Assembly: GCA_015057025.1 (NCBI GenBank)
Contig: SVFD01000003.1
Span: 186,001-250,000 of the forward strand
From: Lachnospiraceae bacterium
Lineage (GTDB): Bacteria; Bacillota; Clostridia; Lachnospirales; Lachnospiraceae
Reading direction: 5' to 3'
DNA length: 64,000 nucleotides
Shown: positions 49,938 to 59,979 of the stretch, piece by piece
Layout: every line of letters starts with the position of its first letter
Position numbering within the stretch: the stretch's first letter is position 1
Position numbers and translations under genes: made by a program
Notes under the pieces: generated by a model
The model's database searches: none
Told to the model about the DNA's origin: nothing
The model's input: the letters and a program-made list of their open reading frames with translations, nothing else

Positions 49938-51821
49938 TTAGTCCAATTCTGCAATTTCGTTATATAAATCTGCATATCTGCCGTTGGCAGCAATTAATTC
50001 CTCATGGGTGCCGCGCTCTACAATATGTCCTTTTTCCAATACCATAATGGCGTTTGCTTTACGAACTGTTGATAAGCGGTGAGCAATTACAAAGGTGGTG
50101 CGGCTTTCCATAATAGCATCCATACCTTCTTCAATATGCTTTTCAGTTCTGGTATCTACGGAACTTGTTGCTTCATCCAAAACTAAAATAGGAGCCTTGC
50201 TGATAGCAGCTCTGGCAATGTTTAGAAGCTGACGTTGTCCTTGTGAAAGGTTAGCACCGTCACATTCCAATACTGTATCATAGCCTTGTGGCAAATGCAT
50301 AATAAAAGAATGGGCAGAGGCAATTTTTGCGGCTTGAATTACTTCCTCATCGGTAGCATCTAATCTGCCATAGCGAATATTTTCCCTGACGGTTCCCGTA
50401 AAAAGGTGAGTATCCTGTAAAACCATGGCAATATTCTGTCGTAAAAAAGCACGTTCTAAACGTTCAATGGGAATATCATCAATGGTAATTTCTCCGGTCA
50501 GATTATCATAAAAGCGGGAGAGTAAGTTAGTTACGGTAGTTTTACCTGCACCGGTAGAACCGACAAAAGCAATTTTTTGGCCGGGTTTTGCGTATAGTGT
50601 AATATCATGTAAAACAGTGACTTTGGGAACATAACCAAAGCTTACGTTGTTTAATTTTATATGACCTTTTATTTTGTTTGGTCTTATAGTATTTGTGTCC
50701 GGTGTTTCCGGTTCTTCATCTAAAACTTCAAAAATTCGTTCTGCACCTGCAAGAGCAGAGAATACTGTATTCATCTGCATAGATATTTCGTTAATTGGTC
50801 TGTTAAAAGAGCGTGTATAATTTAGGGAAATGGTTAAACCACCGATGTCAAATCCCTTAAAAATGACTAAAAGTCCGCCGACGCAGGCAGTAATTGCATA
50901 GGATACATTACAAAGCTGGTGGGTTACCGGTCCCATAATGCCTGCCGTGAATTGCGCTTTGATTTGAGCCTCGCATAATTGGTTGTTTAAATATTCAAAT
51001 TCTTCATTTGCAATTTTTTCGTGGTTAAATACTTTTACTACTTTTTGACCGGAAATGGTTTCTTCTGAAAAAGCATTTAACATACCCAGATTTTTTTGCT
51101 GTTGTATATAGGCACTTTGGCCCGACTTGATAATCAACTTACTTGCCAGTGTAAGTAAAGGTGTCATAATGATTGTTATACCACCAAGAAGAGGATTGGT
51201 ATATAACATCAGAATAATGGTTCCTACGATAGTTATTGCACCGGAAATAATCTGAATTAAAGTGGTATTGAGCATTTCACCGATGGCGTCCACATCGTTG
51301 GTAAAACGGCTCATAATATCTCCGGTAGCATGTGTATCATAATAACGCATAGGCAATGTTTGCAGTTTGCGATATAAATCGTTTCGCATGTGTTTTAAAG
51401 CATTTTGCGAAACGGTTAACATAATACGTTGCTGCGCATATTGACTGATAACTGCTACGGCATATATTGCTGCCATTATAAGAAGTCCAAGCCCCAGTCC
51501 CTCCAGTCGTGATATAAGACTGGAATTGTCCGGAGAGTAGTATATAAAACCATTCATAATAGGTCGTAAAAGATAGGAAGCTACTAAATTTGCCAAGGTA
51601 AAAAGAATGGCAAAACTGACTGCCGCTATAAAAAGATAAGCTTCTTTTGATAGATAGGAAAGCAATCTTTTAATTGTTTTCCACGTGTTTTTGGGCTTTC
51701 CGGTTGCTCCTATATTGCCGCGCTTACCGGTTACATTTATGGTAGCGGATGAAGACCCCGATTCGTTTTTGGCGGAGGAACCGTATTTGGCAGCAAGACG
51801 ATTTTGTGTTTTAACATCCAT
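49938..51821 (-). CDS. ABC exporter subunit with canonical ATP site
   Basis: 627-residue ABC half-transporter: membrane domain about 55-345 (six helices) after a Ser/Gly/Thr-rich tail, then the ATPase domain with Walker A GSTGAGKTT, LSQGQRQ signature and Walker B ILVLDEATSSVDTRT, with the catalytic Glu present. It pairs with the other half encoded 3 bp upstream on the same strand. Together they form a heterodimeric exporter of the BmrCD/TM287-288 kind; substrate unknown. Confidence 0.93.
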   Translation of the reverse strand: MDVKTQNRLAAKYGSSAKNESGSSSATINVTGKRGNIGATGKPKNTWKTIKRLLSYLSKEAYLFIAAVSFAILFTLANLVASYLLRPIMNGFIYYSPDNSSLISRLEGLGLGLLIMAAIYAVAVISQYAQQRIMLTVSQNALKHMRNDLYRKLQTLPMRYYDTHATGDIMSRFTNDVDAIGEMLNTTLIQIISGAITIVGTIILMLYTNPLLGGITIIMTPLLTLASKLIIKSGQSAYIQQQKNLGMLNAFSEETISGQKVVKVFNHEKIANEEFEYLNNQLCEAQIKAQFTAGIMGPVTHQLCNVSYAITACVGGLLVIFKGFDIGGLTISLNYTRSFNRPINEISMQMNTVFSALAGAERIFEVLDEEPETPDTNTIRPNKIKGHIKLNNVSFGYVPKVTVLHDITLYAKPGQKIAFVGSTGAGKTTVTNLLSRFYDNLTGEITIDDIPIERLERAFLRQNIAMVLQDTHLFTGTVRENIRYGRLDATDEEVIQAAKIASAHSFIMHLPQGYDTVLECDGANLSQGQRQLLNIARAAISKAPILVLDEATSSVDTRTEKHIEEGMDAIMESRTTFVIAHRLSTVRKANAIMVLEKGHIVERGTHEELIAANGRYADLYNEIAELD

Positions 51822-51824
51822 GTC

Positions 51825-53552
51825 CTAATCCTCCTTATCTTTCTGGGAATAATATATTTCCTGATATTCAGAACAATTCTGAATCAGTACTTTGTGGGTA
51901 TCAAATCCTACAACTTTTCCCTCATCTAAGACTATAATACGGTCTGCGTCCATAATGGAGGATATGCGTTGGGCAATAATTAATTTGGTAACTCCCGGAA
52001 GTTCTTCACGAAATGCTTTGCGAATAGATGCATCTGTGGCATTGTCAACTGCTGAGGTTGAATCGTCAAGTATAATGATGCGGGGCTTTTTTAATAAAGC
52101 TCTCGCAATACAAAGTCTTTGTTTTTGACCGCCGGACAAATTAACGCCGCCTTGACCCAGTTCTGTTTCATATCCTTCAGGGAAGCCTGATATAAAAGCA
52201 TCCGCCTGCGCAACAGAGGCGGCATGTCGGACTTCTTCATCGGAAGCATTTTCATTTCCCCAACGTAAGTTTTCTGAAATAGTCCCGGCAAATAGCGTGT
52301 TTTTTTGTAAAACCATGGCAATGCTGTCTCGAAGGTTAACAAATGAAAGTTCTTTTACATTTATGCCATCTACCAAAACTTCGCCTTCATTGGCATCGTA
52401 AAGTCTTGGGATTAAAGAAACCAAAGTACTTTTACCGCTTCCGGTGGAACCTACAATACCAACAAGTTCACCTGCATTAATTTTTATATTAACGTCTTTT
52501 AATACATAATCTTTATTATCCTTAAAATATTTAAAGCATACGTTTTTGAATTCAATTTCTCCGTTTTTGATTTTTTTATCGGCATGTGAGACATTCGTAT
52601 CTGACAATTCCACAACTGTTTCCAAAACTTCACAGATACGTTTATCGGAAGCTGCAGCACGGGTTCCCTGCAGAATAATGTTTGCAAGAAAAGTTAAGGC
52701 GGTAAGAATCTGGGACAGATATGTAATAAAAGCGGTTAAGGTACCAAGTTCCATATCGCCTACCATGATTTGTCTGCCGGAAATCCAAACAACAGCCAGT
52801 GTTGTTATGTTAACTGCAAGAGCGGAAACCGGTTGCATTAGAAGCATTACTTTAAGGGCAGAAGTACTTTTATAAACCAAATCATCATTCACCATACCAA
52901 AGCCTTTGATTTCATATTCTTCCCTGACAAAGGACTTAATTACTTTTATATTTGTGATGGTTTCACCGATGTCATTGTTTAACGTATCAATGGCCTGTTG
53001 CATTTTTGTATAACGGGGAGAGGCAAATTTAATTATCAGTGCGATGGCTACAGCTAAAATCGGCACGATTATTAAAATTGCCCATGCAAGAGAAGGATTC
53101 ATAATAAATGACATAATCAGCGCACCTATCAGCATGACAGGACTTCTGAAAACACCACGAAGCATGGTTTGCGCAAAATTCTGAATTTGTGTGATATCAT
53201 TTGTAATTCGTGTAATCAGGGAGCCGGTAGTAAATTCGTCGATATCCGCAAAAGAAAAGGTCTGGATTTTTTCAAAGACTTCCTTTCGAATGCCCGCTGC
53301 CAGCCTCGTGGAAGCACGAACGGAAAAATTAGCTCCCAGTACTCCGGTAATCAGCATGGCAAGTGCAATCAATGCCATATAAATACCATGTCTTATAATG
53401 TATTCAACATCTTGATTGGCTGCCCCTGTGTTGATTAAATTGGCATTGATATAAGGCAGTATAAATTCACCACAGGCTTCCAAGACCATAAAAAGAGGGC
53501 CTAAAAGAAAGCTGTACCAGTATTTTTTTGCATACTTTGCGTATTTTTTCAT
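51825..53552 (-). CDS. ABC exporter subunit with degenerate ATP site
   Basis: 575-residue ABC half-transporter with six membrane helices (about 15-310), Walker A GSTGSGKST and signature LSGGQKQRLCIARALL. Walker B reads IIILDDSTSAVD, so the usual catalytic Glu is Asp, as in the degenerate half of heterodimeric ABC exporters. First gene of the two-gene - strand operon. Confidence 0.93.
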   Translation of the reverse strand: MKKYAKYAKKYWYSFLLGPLFMVLEACGEFILPYINANLINTGAANQDVEYIIRHGIYMALIALAMLITGVLGANFSVRASTRLAAGIRKEVFEKIQTFSFADIDEFTTGSLITRITNDITQIQNFAQTMLRGVFRSPVMLIGALIMSFIMNPSLAWAILIIVPILAVAIALIIKFASPRYTKMQQAIDTLNNDIGETITNIKVIKSFVREEYEIKGFGMVNDDLVYKSTSALKVMLLMQPVSALAVNITTLAVVWISGRQIMVGDMELGTLTAFITYLSQILTALTFLANIILQGTRAAASDKRICEVLETVVELSDTNVSHADKKIKNGEIEFKNVCFKYFKDNKDYVLKDVNIKINAGELVGIVGSTGSGKSTLVSLIPRLYDANEGEVLVDGINVKELSFVNLRDSIAMVLQKNTLFAGTISENLRWGNENASDEEVRHAASVAQADAFISGFPEGYETELGQGGVNLSGGQKQRLCIARALLKKPRIIILDDSTSAVDNATDASIRKAFREELPGVTKLIIAQRISSIMDADRIIVLDEGKVVGFDTHKVLIQNCSEYQEIYYSQKDKED

Positions 53553-53751
53553 AAATAACTCCGTTTCGTGTAATATGATATCTTTATAATATTAAACCTT
53601 ATTAGGAAAAAGTTTCAAGCATTCTTGCGCAAAATAATAAATGCTCATACACATTTTATATAAAAATAATTAGTTAATCATTTGTTTAAAAAAGAGATTT
53701 ATTATGAAATAATATAAAATACATGTTACTCGATCAGGAATGGAGCGGAAG

Positions 53752-54609
53752 ATGAAAATCGGTATGGTTTTGGAAGGCGGCGGTATGCGGGGAATGTATA
53801 CGGCAGGCATATTGGATGTGATGTTGGAGAATGAAATTAAAATAGACGGAATTGTTGGTGTGTCTGCGGGTACTGTTTTCGGATGCAACTATAAATCAAG
53901 GCAAATCGGAAGAACTATACGCTATAATAAAAAATATTGTAAGGATCCCAGATACGGAAGTATGAAATCTTTCTTAAAAACGGGAGATATTTTTGATAAA
54001 GAATTCTGTTATAATCAATTACCCAAAGAATTGGACCCGTTTGATTATAAAACATTTTCGGAGAATCCTGTGGAATTTTATGCAACCTGTACCGATGTAA
54101 ATACAGGTAAAGCCGTGTATAAAAGATGTTATAACGGAGATGATAAAGAACTTGAATGGTTTCGGGCATCTGCATCCATGCCGCTTGTTTCTAAAGTGGT
54201 GGAAATTGACGGAGGTGCATATCTTGATGGTGGAATTGCGGATTCCATTCCCATCCGTTGGATGCGTGAAAAAGGATTCGAAAGAAATATTGTGATTCTT
54301 ACCAGGCCTGAAGGGTATCGTAAATCATCCAATAAGCTGATGTGGTTAATGAAGATTGTATTACATAAATACCCTAATTTTATTAAGACAATGAAACAAC
54401 GCCATATTAATTATAATGAATCCTTGGATGAGGTATACAGATTGCGAAATCAAGGTGAAGTGCTTGTTTTTAGACCGGATAGCGGTTTTGAAATCAGCAG
54501 GACTGAGAATAATCCCGATAAGTTGGAAGAGGTATATCGAATGGGAAGAAAACATGCTTTTGACCGATTACCGGAAATCAGAGCTTTTATGAATGAAGTA
54601 TCTGAATAA
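53752..54609 (+). CDS. Patatin-like phospholipase
   Basis: Serine acyl hydrolase of 285 residues with the patatin dyad: oxyanion G-rich loop LEGGGMRGMYTAG near 8, nucleophile GVSAGT (Ser near 39) and DGG in YLDGGIADSIP near 160. ATG 53752 follows GGAG; an alternative ATG at 53740 adds four residues. Divergent from the ABC exporter. Confidence 0.9.
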   Translation: MKIGMVLEGGGMRGMYTAGILDVMLENEIKIDGIVGVSAGTVFGCNYKSRQIGRTIRYNKKYCKDPRYGSMKSFLKTGDIFDKEFCYNQLPKELDPFDYKTFSENPVEFYATCTDVNTGKAVYKRCYNGDDKELEWFRASASMPLVSKVVEIDGGAYLDGGIADSIPIRWMREKGFERNIVILTRPEGYRKSSNKLMWLMKIVLHKYPNFIKTMKQRHINYNESLDEVYRLRNQGEVLVFRPDSGFEISRTENNPDKLEEVYRMGRKHAFDRLPEIRAFMNEVSE

Positions 54610-54664
54610 AAGATTTTCGATAAAAAAAGATAAAAATTATGTCGTATTTACAATACAAGAAACG

Positions 54665-54699
54665 AAAAAAGAAACTTTGGTACAAGGTTTCTTTTTTTA
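54665..54699 (+). terminator. Terminator after patatin-like gene
   Basis: Stem AAAGAAACTTT/AAGGTTTCTTT with GGTAC-type loop and TTTTTTT tail. Confidence 0.8.
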
Positions 54700-54745
54700 T
54701 GTTACCCGGCTGTCGAATTCTGGATGTAAATGCGGTTGAAATCAG

Positions 54746-54775
54746 TTGAAAGAAAGGAAGTTTGTCTTATATAAT
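54746..54775 (+). promoter_or_regulatory. Promoter of the Spo0A-like gene
   Basis: TTGAAA at 54746-54751, 18-bp spacer, TATAAT at 54770-54775. Confidence 0.7.
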
Positions 54776-54813
54776 CAGAATCACCCCGAAAAAAAGAGAC
54801 AATGGAGGAAATC

Positions 54814-55332
54814 ATGGAACAGCTTAATGTAATGACTACACAAGATAACGACAAGATGTTTAAAATGTTGTCAGATTTACTTCATGAAGAGAAAGAGTTT
54901 CAGATTATGATTACGGTTCCGGGAGGTAAAAAAAGTCAGGCATCCGTAAAAGCATATCAGGAGGCACTTAAACCGGAAGCGGAGCACGATTTAGAAAAGG
55001 ATGTAACGGATATGATTCACGAAATCGGAGTACCGGCGCATATTAAAGGATATCAGTATTTAAGAGAGGCAATTATGATTTCGGTAAGCGATGTTGAGAT
55101 GTTAAATTCCATCACAAAAATATTATATCCTACCATTGCAAAGAAATTTCAAACTACTCCCAGTCGTGTAGAGCGTGCTATAAGACATGCGATTGAAGTA
55201 GCATGGAGCAGAGGTAAAATGGAGACTTTGGATGCACTTTTTGGCTATACAATCAATACCGGAAAAGGAAAACCTACCAATTCGGAATTCATTGCTTTGA
55301 TTGCAGATAAAATTCGTTTACAATATCGCTAG
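54814..55332 (+). CDS. Spo0A effector-domain protein without receiver
   Basis: 172 residues. Residues about 63-172 are a near-perfect Spo0A C-terminal DNA-binding domain: [57 protein letters not shown] and [24 protein letters not shown]. The phosphorylatable receiver domain is absent; the short N-terminal part ([37 protein letters not shown]) is not a CheY fold. ATG 54814 has GGAGG five bases upstream; 54802 would place that site inside the gene. Predicted to bind 0A boxes without phosphorylation control, or with another input (inference). Confidence 0.9.
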   Translation: MEQLNVMTTQDNDKMFKMLSDLLHEEKEFQIMITVPGGKKSQASVKAYQEALKPEAEHDLEKDVTDMIHEIGVPAHIKGYQYLREAIMISVSDVEMLNSITKILYPTIAKKFQTTPSRVERAIRHAIEVAWSRGKMETLDALFGYTINTGKGKPTNSEFIALIADKIRLQYR

Positions 55333-55416
55333 ATTTTGGGAAAATATGTCTTTCATTCGTTGTTAAAATGATGTATAATATTTCATACCAAAGGAAAAAA
55401 CGCGGAGGACGAAGTG

Positions 55417-56862
55417 ATGAAAAACATTTTGTTTGTGGCTTCAGAAGGAGTTCCATTTATTAAAACCGGAGGATTGGCTGACGTTGTCGGATCTCTTCCT
55501 AAATGTGTTGACAAGCGCTATTTTGATGTGCGTGTCATGATACCGAAGTATACCTGTATTCCGCAGGAATTGAGAGATAAAATGGTATACAAAACATCTT
55601 TTTACATGGATTTTAACTGGAAGAATGAATACGTTGGAATTCTGGAAGCAGAAGTGGACGGCGTAATTTATTATTTTATTGATAATGAATCCAAATTTGG
55701 CGGTTTTCGCCCTTACAGCAGTAATGTATTGGAGGATATTGAGAAGTTTTCTTTCTTTTCCAAGGCGGCTTTATCAGCAATGCCTTTGTTAGGTTTCAGA
55801 CCTGATGTCATTCATTGTCATGACTGGCAGACCGGTTTGGTTCCCGTATATTTGAAAGAACGTTTTCAGGGTAATGAATTTTTCCATGGAATTAAGTCTA
55901 TTATGACTATTCATAATCTGAAGTTCCAGGGTAAGTGGGATGTTAAGACGATTAAAGATATGACAGGACTTCCTGATTATTTCTTTACTCCGGACAAGTT
56001 GGAAGCGTATAAGAACGCTAATCTTTTAAAAGGTGGATTGGTATATGCGGACGCTATCACCACAGTAAGTGAGACTTATGCAAAAGAGATTATGACTTCT
56101 TTTTACGGCGAAAGTCTTGATGGCTTAATGCGAGCAAGGGAACATGATTTACGTGGTATTGTAAACGGTATCGATTATACGGATTATAATCCTGAGAATG
56201 ATAAATACATTGATGTAAATTATGATGCTAAGAATTTCCGAAAAGAAAAGGTAAAAAACAAGAGACTTCTTCAGAAGGAGCTTGGTCTGGAAGAAAATGA
56301 TAAGATTATGATGATTGGTATTGTATCACGTCTGACAGACCAGAAGGGCTTTGATTTGATTGCATATATGATGGATGAGTTGTGTCAGGATGCGGTACAG
56401 ATTGTAGTTCTTGGTACGGGTGAAGAGCAGTATGAGAATATGTTTCGCCATTTTGACTGGAAATACAACAATAAGGTATCTGCCAATATCTATTATTCAG
56501 AGGCTATGTCTCATAAGATTTATGCAGCCTGTGATGCATTTTTGATGCCTTCCTTATTTGAACCTTGCGGTTTGAGCCAGTTAATGGCGCTTCGCTATGG
56601 TACTTTACCTATCGTAAGAGAAACCGGTGGTTTGAAGGATACGGTAGAGCCTTACAATGAGTATGAAGGTAAGGGTACAGGCTTCAGCTTTGTAAATTAC
56701 AATGCGCATGAAATGCTGGATACCATCCGCTATGCAGAGAAGATCTACTATGATAAGAAGCGCGAATGGAATAAAATGGTTGACCGTGCTATGGCAGCTG
56801 ATTTCTCATGGGAAGTATCTGCAAAGAAGTATCAGGAAATGTATGACTGGTTAATCGGTTAA
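55417..56862 (+). CDS. glgA: Glycogen synthase
   Basis: ADP-glucose:glycogen glucosyltransferase (GT5), 481 residues. N-terminal KTGGLADVVGSLPK near 18, VIHCHDWQTGLVP near 125, and the GT-B C-terminal EPCGLSQLMALRYG near 375. GGAGG site fits ATG 55417 or the GTG at 55414. Alone, without glgB/C/P nearby. Confidence 0.95.
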   Translation: MKNILFVASEGVPFIKTGGLADVVGSLPKCVDKRYFDVRVMIPKYTCIPQELRDKMVYKTSFYMDFNWKNEYVGILEAEVDGVIYYFIDNESKFGGFRPYSSNVLEDIEKFSFFSKAALSAMPLLGFRPDVIHCHDWQTGLVPVYLKERFQGNEFFHGIKSIMTIHNLKFQGKWDVKTIKDMTGLPDYFFTPDKLEAYKNANLLKGGLVYADAITTVSETYAKEIMTSFYGESLDGLMRAREHDLRGIVNGIDYTDYNPENDKYIDVNYDAKNFRKEKVKNKRLLQKELGLEENDKIMMIGIVSRLTDQKGFDLIAYMMDELCQDAVQIVVLGTGEEQYENMFRHFDWKYNNKVSANIYYSEAMSHKIYAACDAFLMPSLFEPCGLSQLMALRYGTLPIVRETGGLKDTVEPYNEYEGKGTGFSFVNYNAHEMLDTIRYAEKIYYDKKREWNKMVDRAMAADFSWEVSAKKYQEMYDWLIG

Positions 56863-56879
56863 TTAAGAAAAGAGAATAG

Positions 56880-56908
56880 AAAGCGTTGCCACAGCGCAAC
56901 GCTTTTTC
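56880..56908 (+). terminator. Terminator after glgA
   Basis: Ten-bp stem AAAGCGTTGC/GCAACGCTTT with six-base loop and T tail. Confidence 0.9.
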
Positions 56909-56964
56909 TATGCGATACGGAGATGTTACATAAAATGATGTGAACCCGGCGGAAAGGAATTAAA

Positions 56965-58725
56965 ATGGCATTTGACGGAATTACAATTGCATGTATGGTC
57001 CATGAGTTATCCGAGAAACTTGTAGGAGGCCGTATTACTAAAATTTCACAGCCTGAGAAGGAAGAGGTATTACTGACAGTAAAGAGCTTAAGCGGTCAGT
57101 ACCGCCTTTTTATTTCTGCGTCTGCATCCCTACCTCTTATTTACTTGACGGAAGAAAATAAACCGGCGCCGTTAACGGCTCCTAATTTCTGTATGGTTCT
57201 TCGTAAATATTTGCAGGGAGGACGTGTTGTTTCGGTAACACAGCCCGGTCTGGAAAGAGTTATTCAGATTAAGGTAGAGCATTTGGATGAAATGGGGGAT
57301 ACCTGTATCCGCGTACTTTGTTTTGAATTGATGGGCAAGTACAGCAATCTGATTTTATGTGATGATAAAAATGTAATTTTGGACAGTTTGAAGCATGTTT
57401 CAGCGGTTATGAGCTCTGTCAGAGCGGTTTTACCTCAGAGAGAATATTTTATTCCGGTTACGGTAGAAAAAAAGGATGCATTAAATACGGATTATGTTCA
57501 ATTTGCAACATTGGCGAAAGAATATCGTCAGGCACCGTATAAGATGATTTATCAGTCTTATACCGGTATTTCTCCCTTTATGGCAAGAGAAATGTGTAAT
57601 AATGCGAATATTGATGACCGTATTATGGCAGGTGATTTGGATGAACAGGCAGTGAAACGTTTGTATCAGGCATTTGAAGATGTAATGCATGTTATTCGAA
57701 ATAAAAGTTTTGCTCCCTGCATGATTTCCGAAAAGGGTAAGGTAAAAGAATTTGCGGTAATGGATATTCCGTCCTATCCGGTAGAGCAAAAGCAGAGTTA
57801 TGAAAGTGTTTCAAAGCTTTTATTTGAGTTTTATTCATCTAAAAACAAAGAAGACGTTATGCGTCAAAAATCCATAAATTTACGTAAAACCGTGCAAACC
57901 ATTCTGGAACGTGATTATAAAAAGCTGGACCTTCAAAAAAAACAGCTTGAGGATGCATCGGAGCGTGAAAAATATAAGATATACGGTGAATTGCTCAATG
58001 CTTACGGCTATCAGCTTGAGGACGGTTTAAAGGAAGCAAAGGTTTTAAATTATTATACCAATGAAGAACTTGTGATTCCTTTGGATGAAACCTTAAGTAT
58101 AAAAGAGAATGCAGTCCGTTTCTTTGATAAGTACGGTAAAATGAAGCGTACTGAGGAAGCACTTGCAATACAAACCAAAGAAAATAAAGCGGAAATTGCT
58201 TATTTGGAATCAGTGCAAACCTTTTTAAACATTGCATCTACCAAAGCGGATTTACAACAGATTCAGGCAGAGTTGGCAGAACGGGGGTTTGTGAAAAAAA
58301 ATTATGATAAAAAGAATAAAAAAATAATCAATAAACCGTTGCATTACGTTATGTACGATGAATATGATTTTTATGTGGGTAAAAATAATTTGCAAAATGA
58401 AGAGGTTACTTTTAAAATTGCCAACGGAAATGATTGGTGGTTTCATGCCAAAGGTGTTCCCGGGGCCCATGTAATTGTAAAGTCAAGAACTGCCAATCCG
58501 GCTACAGAGTGGGATATGCCGGATGAGGTATTTGAAGCGGCTGCATGCTTGGCTGCCATATATTCAAAGAACGGCAGTCAGGAGAAAACGGAAGTGGATT
58601 ATATACGTAAAAAACATGTGAAACGTCCCGGTGGTGGTGAGCCCGGTTTTGTTGTGTATTATACCAATTTTTCCATGATGATTGATACAAATCTGCAAAG
58701 GTTTGCGTTGACGTTAATAAATTGA
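56965..58725 (+). CDS. NFACT family protein (RqcH-like)
   Basis: Bacterial homologue of Rqc2/NEMF, in B. subtilis RqcH, which adds C-terminal Ala tails to nascent chains on stalled ribosomes; sometimes named fibronectin-binding protein. N-terminal NFACT-N domain (FDGITIACMVHELSEKLVGGRITKISQP), a helical central coiled region (about 290-460) and the C-terminal NFACT-R domain with NDWWFHAKGVPGAHVIVKS. 586 residues. The last 18 codons contain the promoter for the next operon. Confidence 0.92.
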   Translation: MAFDGITIACMVHELSEKLVGGRITKISQPEKEEVLLTVKSLSGQYRLFISASASLPLIYLTEENKPAPLTAPNFCMVLRKYLQGGRVVSVTQPGLERVIQIKVEHLDEMGDTCIRVLCFELMGKYSNLILCDDKNVILDSLKHVSAVMSSVRAVLPQREYFIPVTVEKKDALNTDYVQFATLAKEYRQAPYKMIYQSYTGISPFMAREMCNNANIDDRIMAGDLDEQAVKRLYQAFEDVMHVIRNKSFAPCMISEKGKVKEFAVMDIPSYPVEQKQSYESVSKLLFEFYSSKNKEDVMRQKSINLRKTVQTILERDYKKLDLQKKQLEDASEREKYKIYGELLNAYGYQLEDGLKEAKVLNYYTNEELVIPLDETLSIKENAVRFFDKYGKMKRTEEALAIQTKENKAEIAYLESVQTFLNIASTKADLQQIQAELAERGFVKKNYDKKNKKIINKPLHYVMYDEYDFYVGKNNLQNEEVTFKIANGNDWWFHAKGVPGAHVIVKSRTANPATEWDMPDEVFEAAACLAAIYSKNGSQEKTEVDYIRKKHVKRPGGGEPGFVVYYTNFSMMIDTNLQRFALTLIN

Positions 58726-58736
58726 TGAAGTATAAT
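58708..58736 (+). promoter_or_regulatory. SigA promoter for yicC-remA-gmk-rpoZ
   Basis: TTGACG (58708-58713), 17-bp spacer, TATAAT (58731-58736), overlapping the end of the NFACT gene. Predicted transcription start about 58743, exactly where the structured leader begins. Confidence 0.88.
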
Positions 58737-58742
58737 AAAGAA

Positions 58743-58812
58743 GAGTATGCCGTCAGATATCTTAAAAGATTTTAAGATATCGCTACCGAGGGGAAGGTTA
58801 CCGGTGCATACT
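58743..58812 (+). ncRNA. Structured 5' leader RNA before yicC
   Basis: Compact fold starting at the predicted +1: outer stem AGTATGC/GCATACT (58744-58750 with 58806-58812), a perfect 12-bp palindromic hairpin GATATCTTAAAA/TTTTAAGATATC (58756-58767 with 58770-58781) and a third arm with GGGGAAGG..CCGG. No T run follows, so if regulatory it would act on translation or stability. I do not recognise a named family. Confidence 0.6.
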
Positions 58813-58845
58813 TAGATTCGGTTAATGAGAATGGAGTATAGTTAA

Positions 58846-59721
58846 ATGGTTAAAAGTATGACAGGGTTTGGCAGATTTGAGATTGCCGACGGAAACCGTA
58901 AATGTACGGTAGAAATCAAATCCGTGAACCACAGATACCTTGATTTGAATATCAAGATGCCCAAGAAATTAAATTTCTTTGAAGCGGCAATCCGTAATGT
59001 ATTAAAAGAGTATATCCAGAGAGGTAAAGTGGATGTATTCATTACTTATGAAGATTTAACAGAGCAGAACGTAAGTATTAAGTACAATAAAGAAGTTGCA
59101 TCAGAATATTTGAAGTATCTTCGCCAGATGGCAGAAGAATTTGGCTTGGATAATGATATTCGTGTATCTACTTTGTCCAGATATCCTGAAGTTTTTTCAA
59201 TGGAAGATGTAGATATTGATGAAGAGGAACTTTGGAATATTTTAGAAAAGACAATTCGTAAAGCCGCTGAAGGCTTTGTAGAATCCAGAATTAAAGAAGG
59301 TGAGAATCTTCGCGATGATATGATTTCAAAGCTTGACGGCATGTTAAAGCTTGTGGATTACATTGCAGAGCGTTCACCGGCTATTGTGCAGGAATATAAG
59401 AAGCGTTTGGAAGAAAAGGTAAGAGAATTGCTCGACAGCAATGTAGATGAAAATCGTATTTTAACAGAAGTTACAATTTTTGCGGACAAGTCCTGTGTGG
59501 ATGAGGAACTGGTTCGTCTTCGCAGTCATATTGAAACAACCAAGGAGACTTTGCTTGCAGGCGGCAGCGTAGGACGTAAACTTGATTTTATAGCACAGGA
59601 AATGAATCGTGAAGCCAATACCACACTTTCCAAAGCAAATGATTTGGAAATTTCCAATGCGGCAATTGAATTAAAGACAGAAATTGAAAAAATTCGTGAA
59701 CAGATTCAGAATATTGAATAA
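58846..59721 (+). CDS. yicC: YicC/YloC family endoribonuclease
   Basis: 291-residue protein of the YicC family (RNA endonuclease in E. coli). N-terminal MVKSMTGFGRFEIADGNRKCTVEIKSVNHRYLDLNIKMP is diagnostic; C-terminal GRKLDFIAQEMNREANTTLSKAND is also conserved. Followed by remA, gmk and rpoZ, the standard Firmicutes order. Confidence 0.93.
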   Translation: MVKSMTGFGRFEIADGNRKCTVEIKSVNHRYLDLNIKMPKKLNFFEAAIRNVLKEYIQRGKVDVFITYEDLTEQNVSIKYNKEVASEYLKYLRQMAEEFGLDNDIRVSTLSRYPEVFSMEDVDIDEEELWNILEKTIRKAAEGFVESRIKEGENLRDDMISKLDGMLKLVDYIAERSPAIVQEYKKRLEEKVRELLDSNVDENRILTEVTIFADKSCVDEELVRLRSHIETTKETLLAGGSVGRKLDFIAQEMNREANTTLSKANDLEISNAAIELKTEIEKIREQIQNIE

Positions 59722-59736
59722 TTAAGGTGATGAAAG

Positions 59737-59973
59737 TTGAGTAAGTTTGTTCATATCGGATACGGAAATATCGTAAATGCAGAGCGCATTAATGCCATTG
59801 TGAATCCGGATGCGGCACCGGTGAAAAGAATGGTGCATACCGCAAGGGAAGAGGGCAAGGCAATTGACGCCACCCAAGGAAGAAAAACAAAAGCAGTTTT
59901 GGTAATGGAAGACGGTCAGATTGTTTTATCAGCACTTTTACCGGAAACTATAGCTACCAGAGCACAGGAGTAA
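59737..59973 (+). CDS. remA: RemA-like DUF370 regulator
   Basis: 78-residue DUF370 protein. In B. subtilis RemA is a DNA-binding regulator of biofilm and osmotic genes. The segment [35 protein letters not shown] and the [12 protein letters not shown] end are typical. TTG start with AAGGTGATG upstream. Confidence 0.9.
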   Translation: MSKFVHIGYGNIVNAERINAIVNPDAAPVKRMVHTAREEGKAIDATQGRKTKAVLVMEDGQIVLSALLPETIATRAQE

Positions 59974-59979
59974 AATGTC

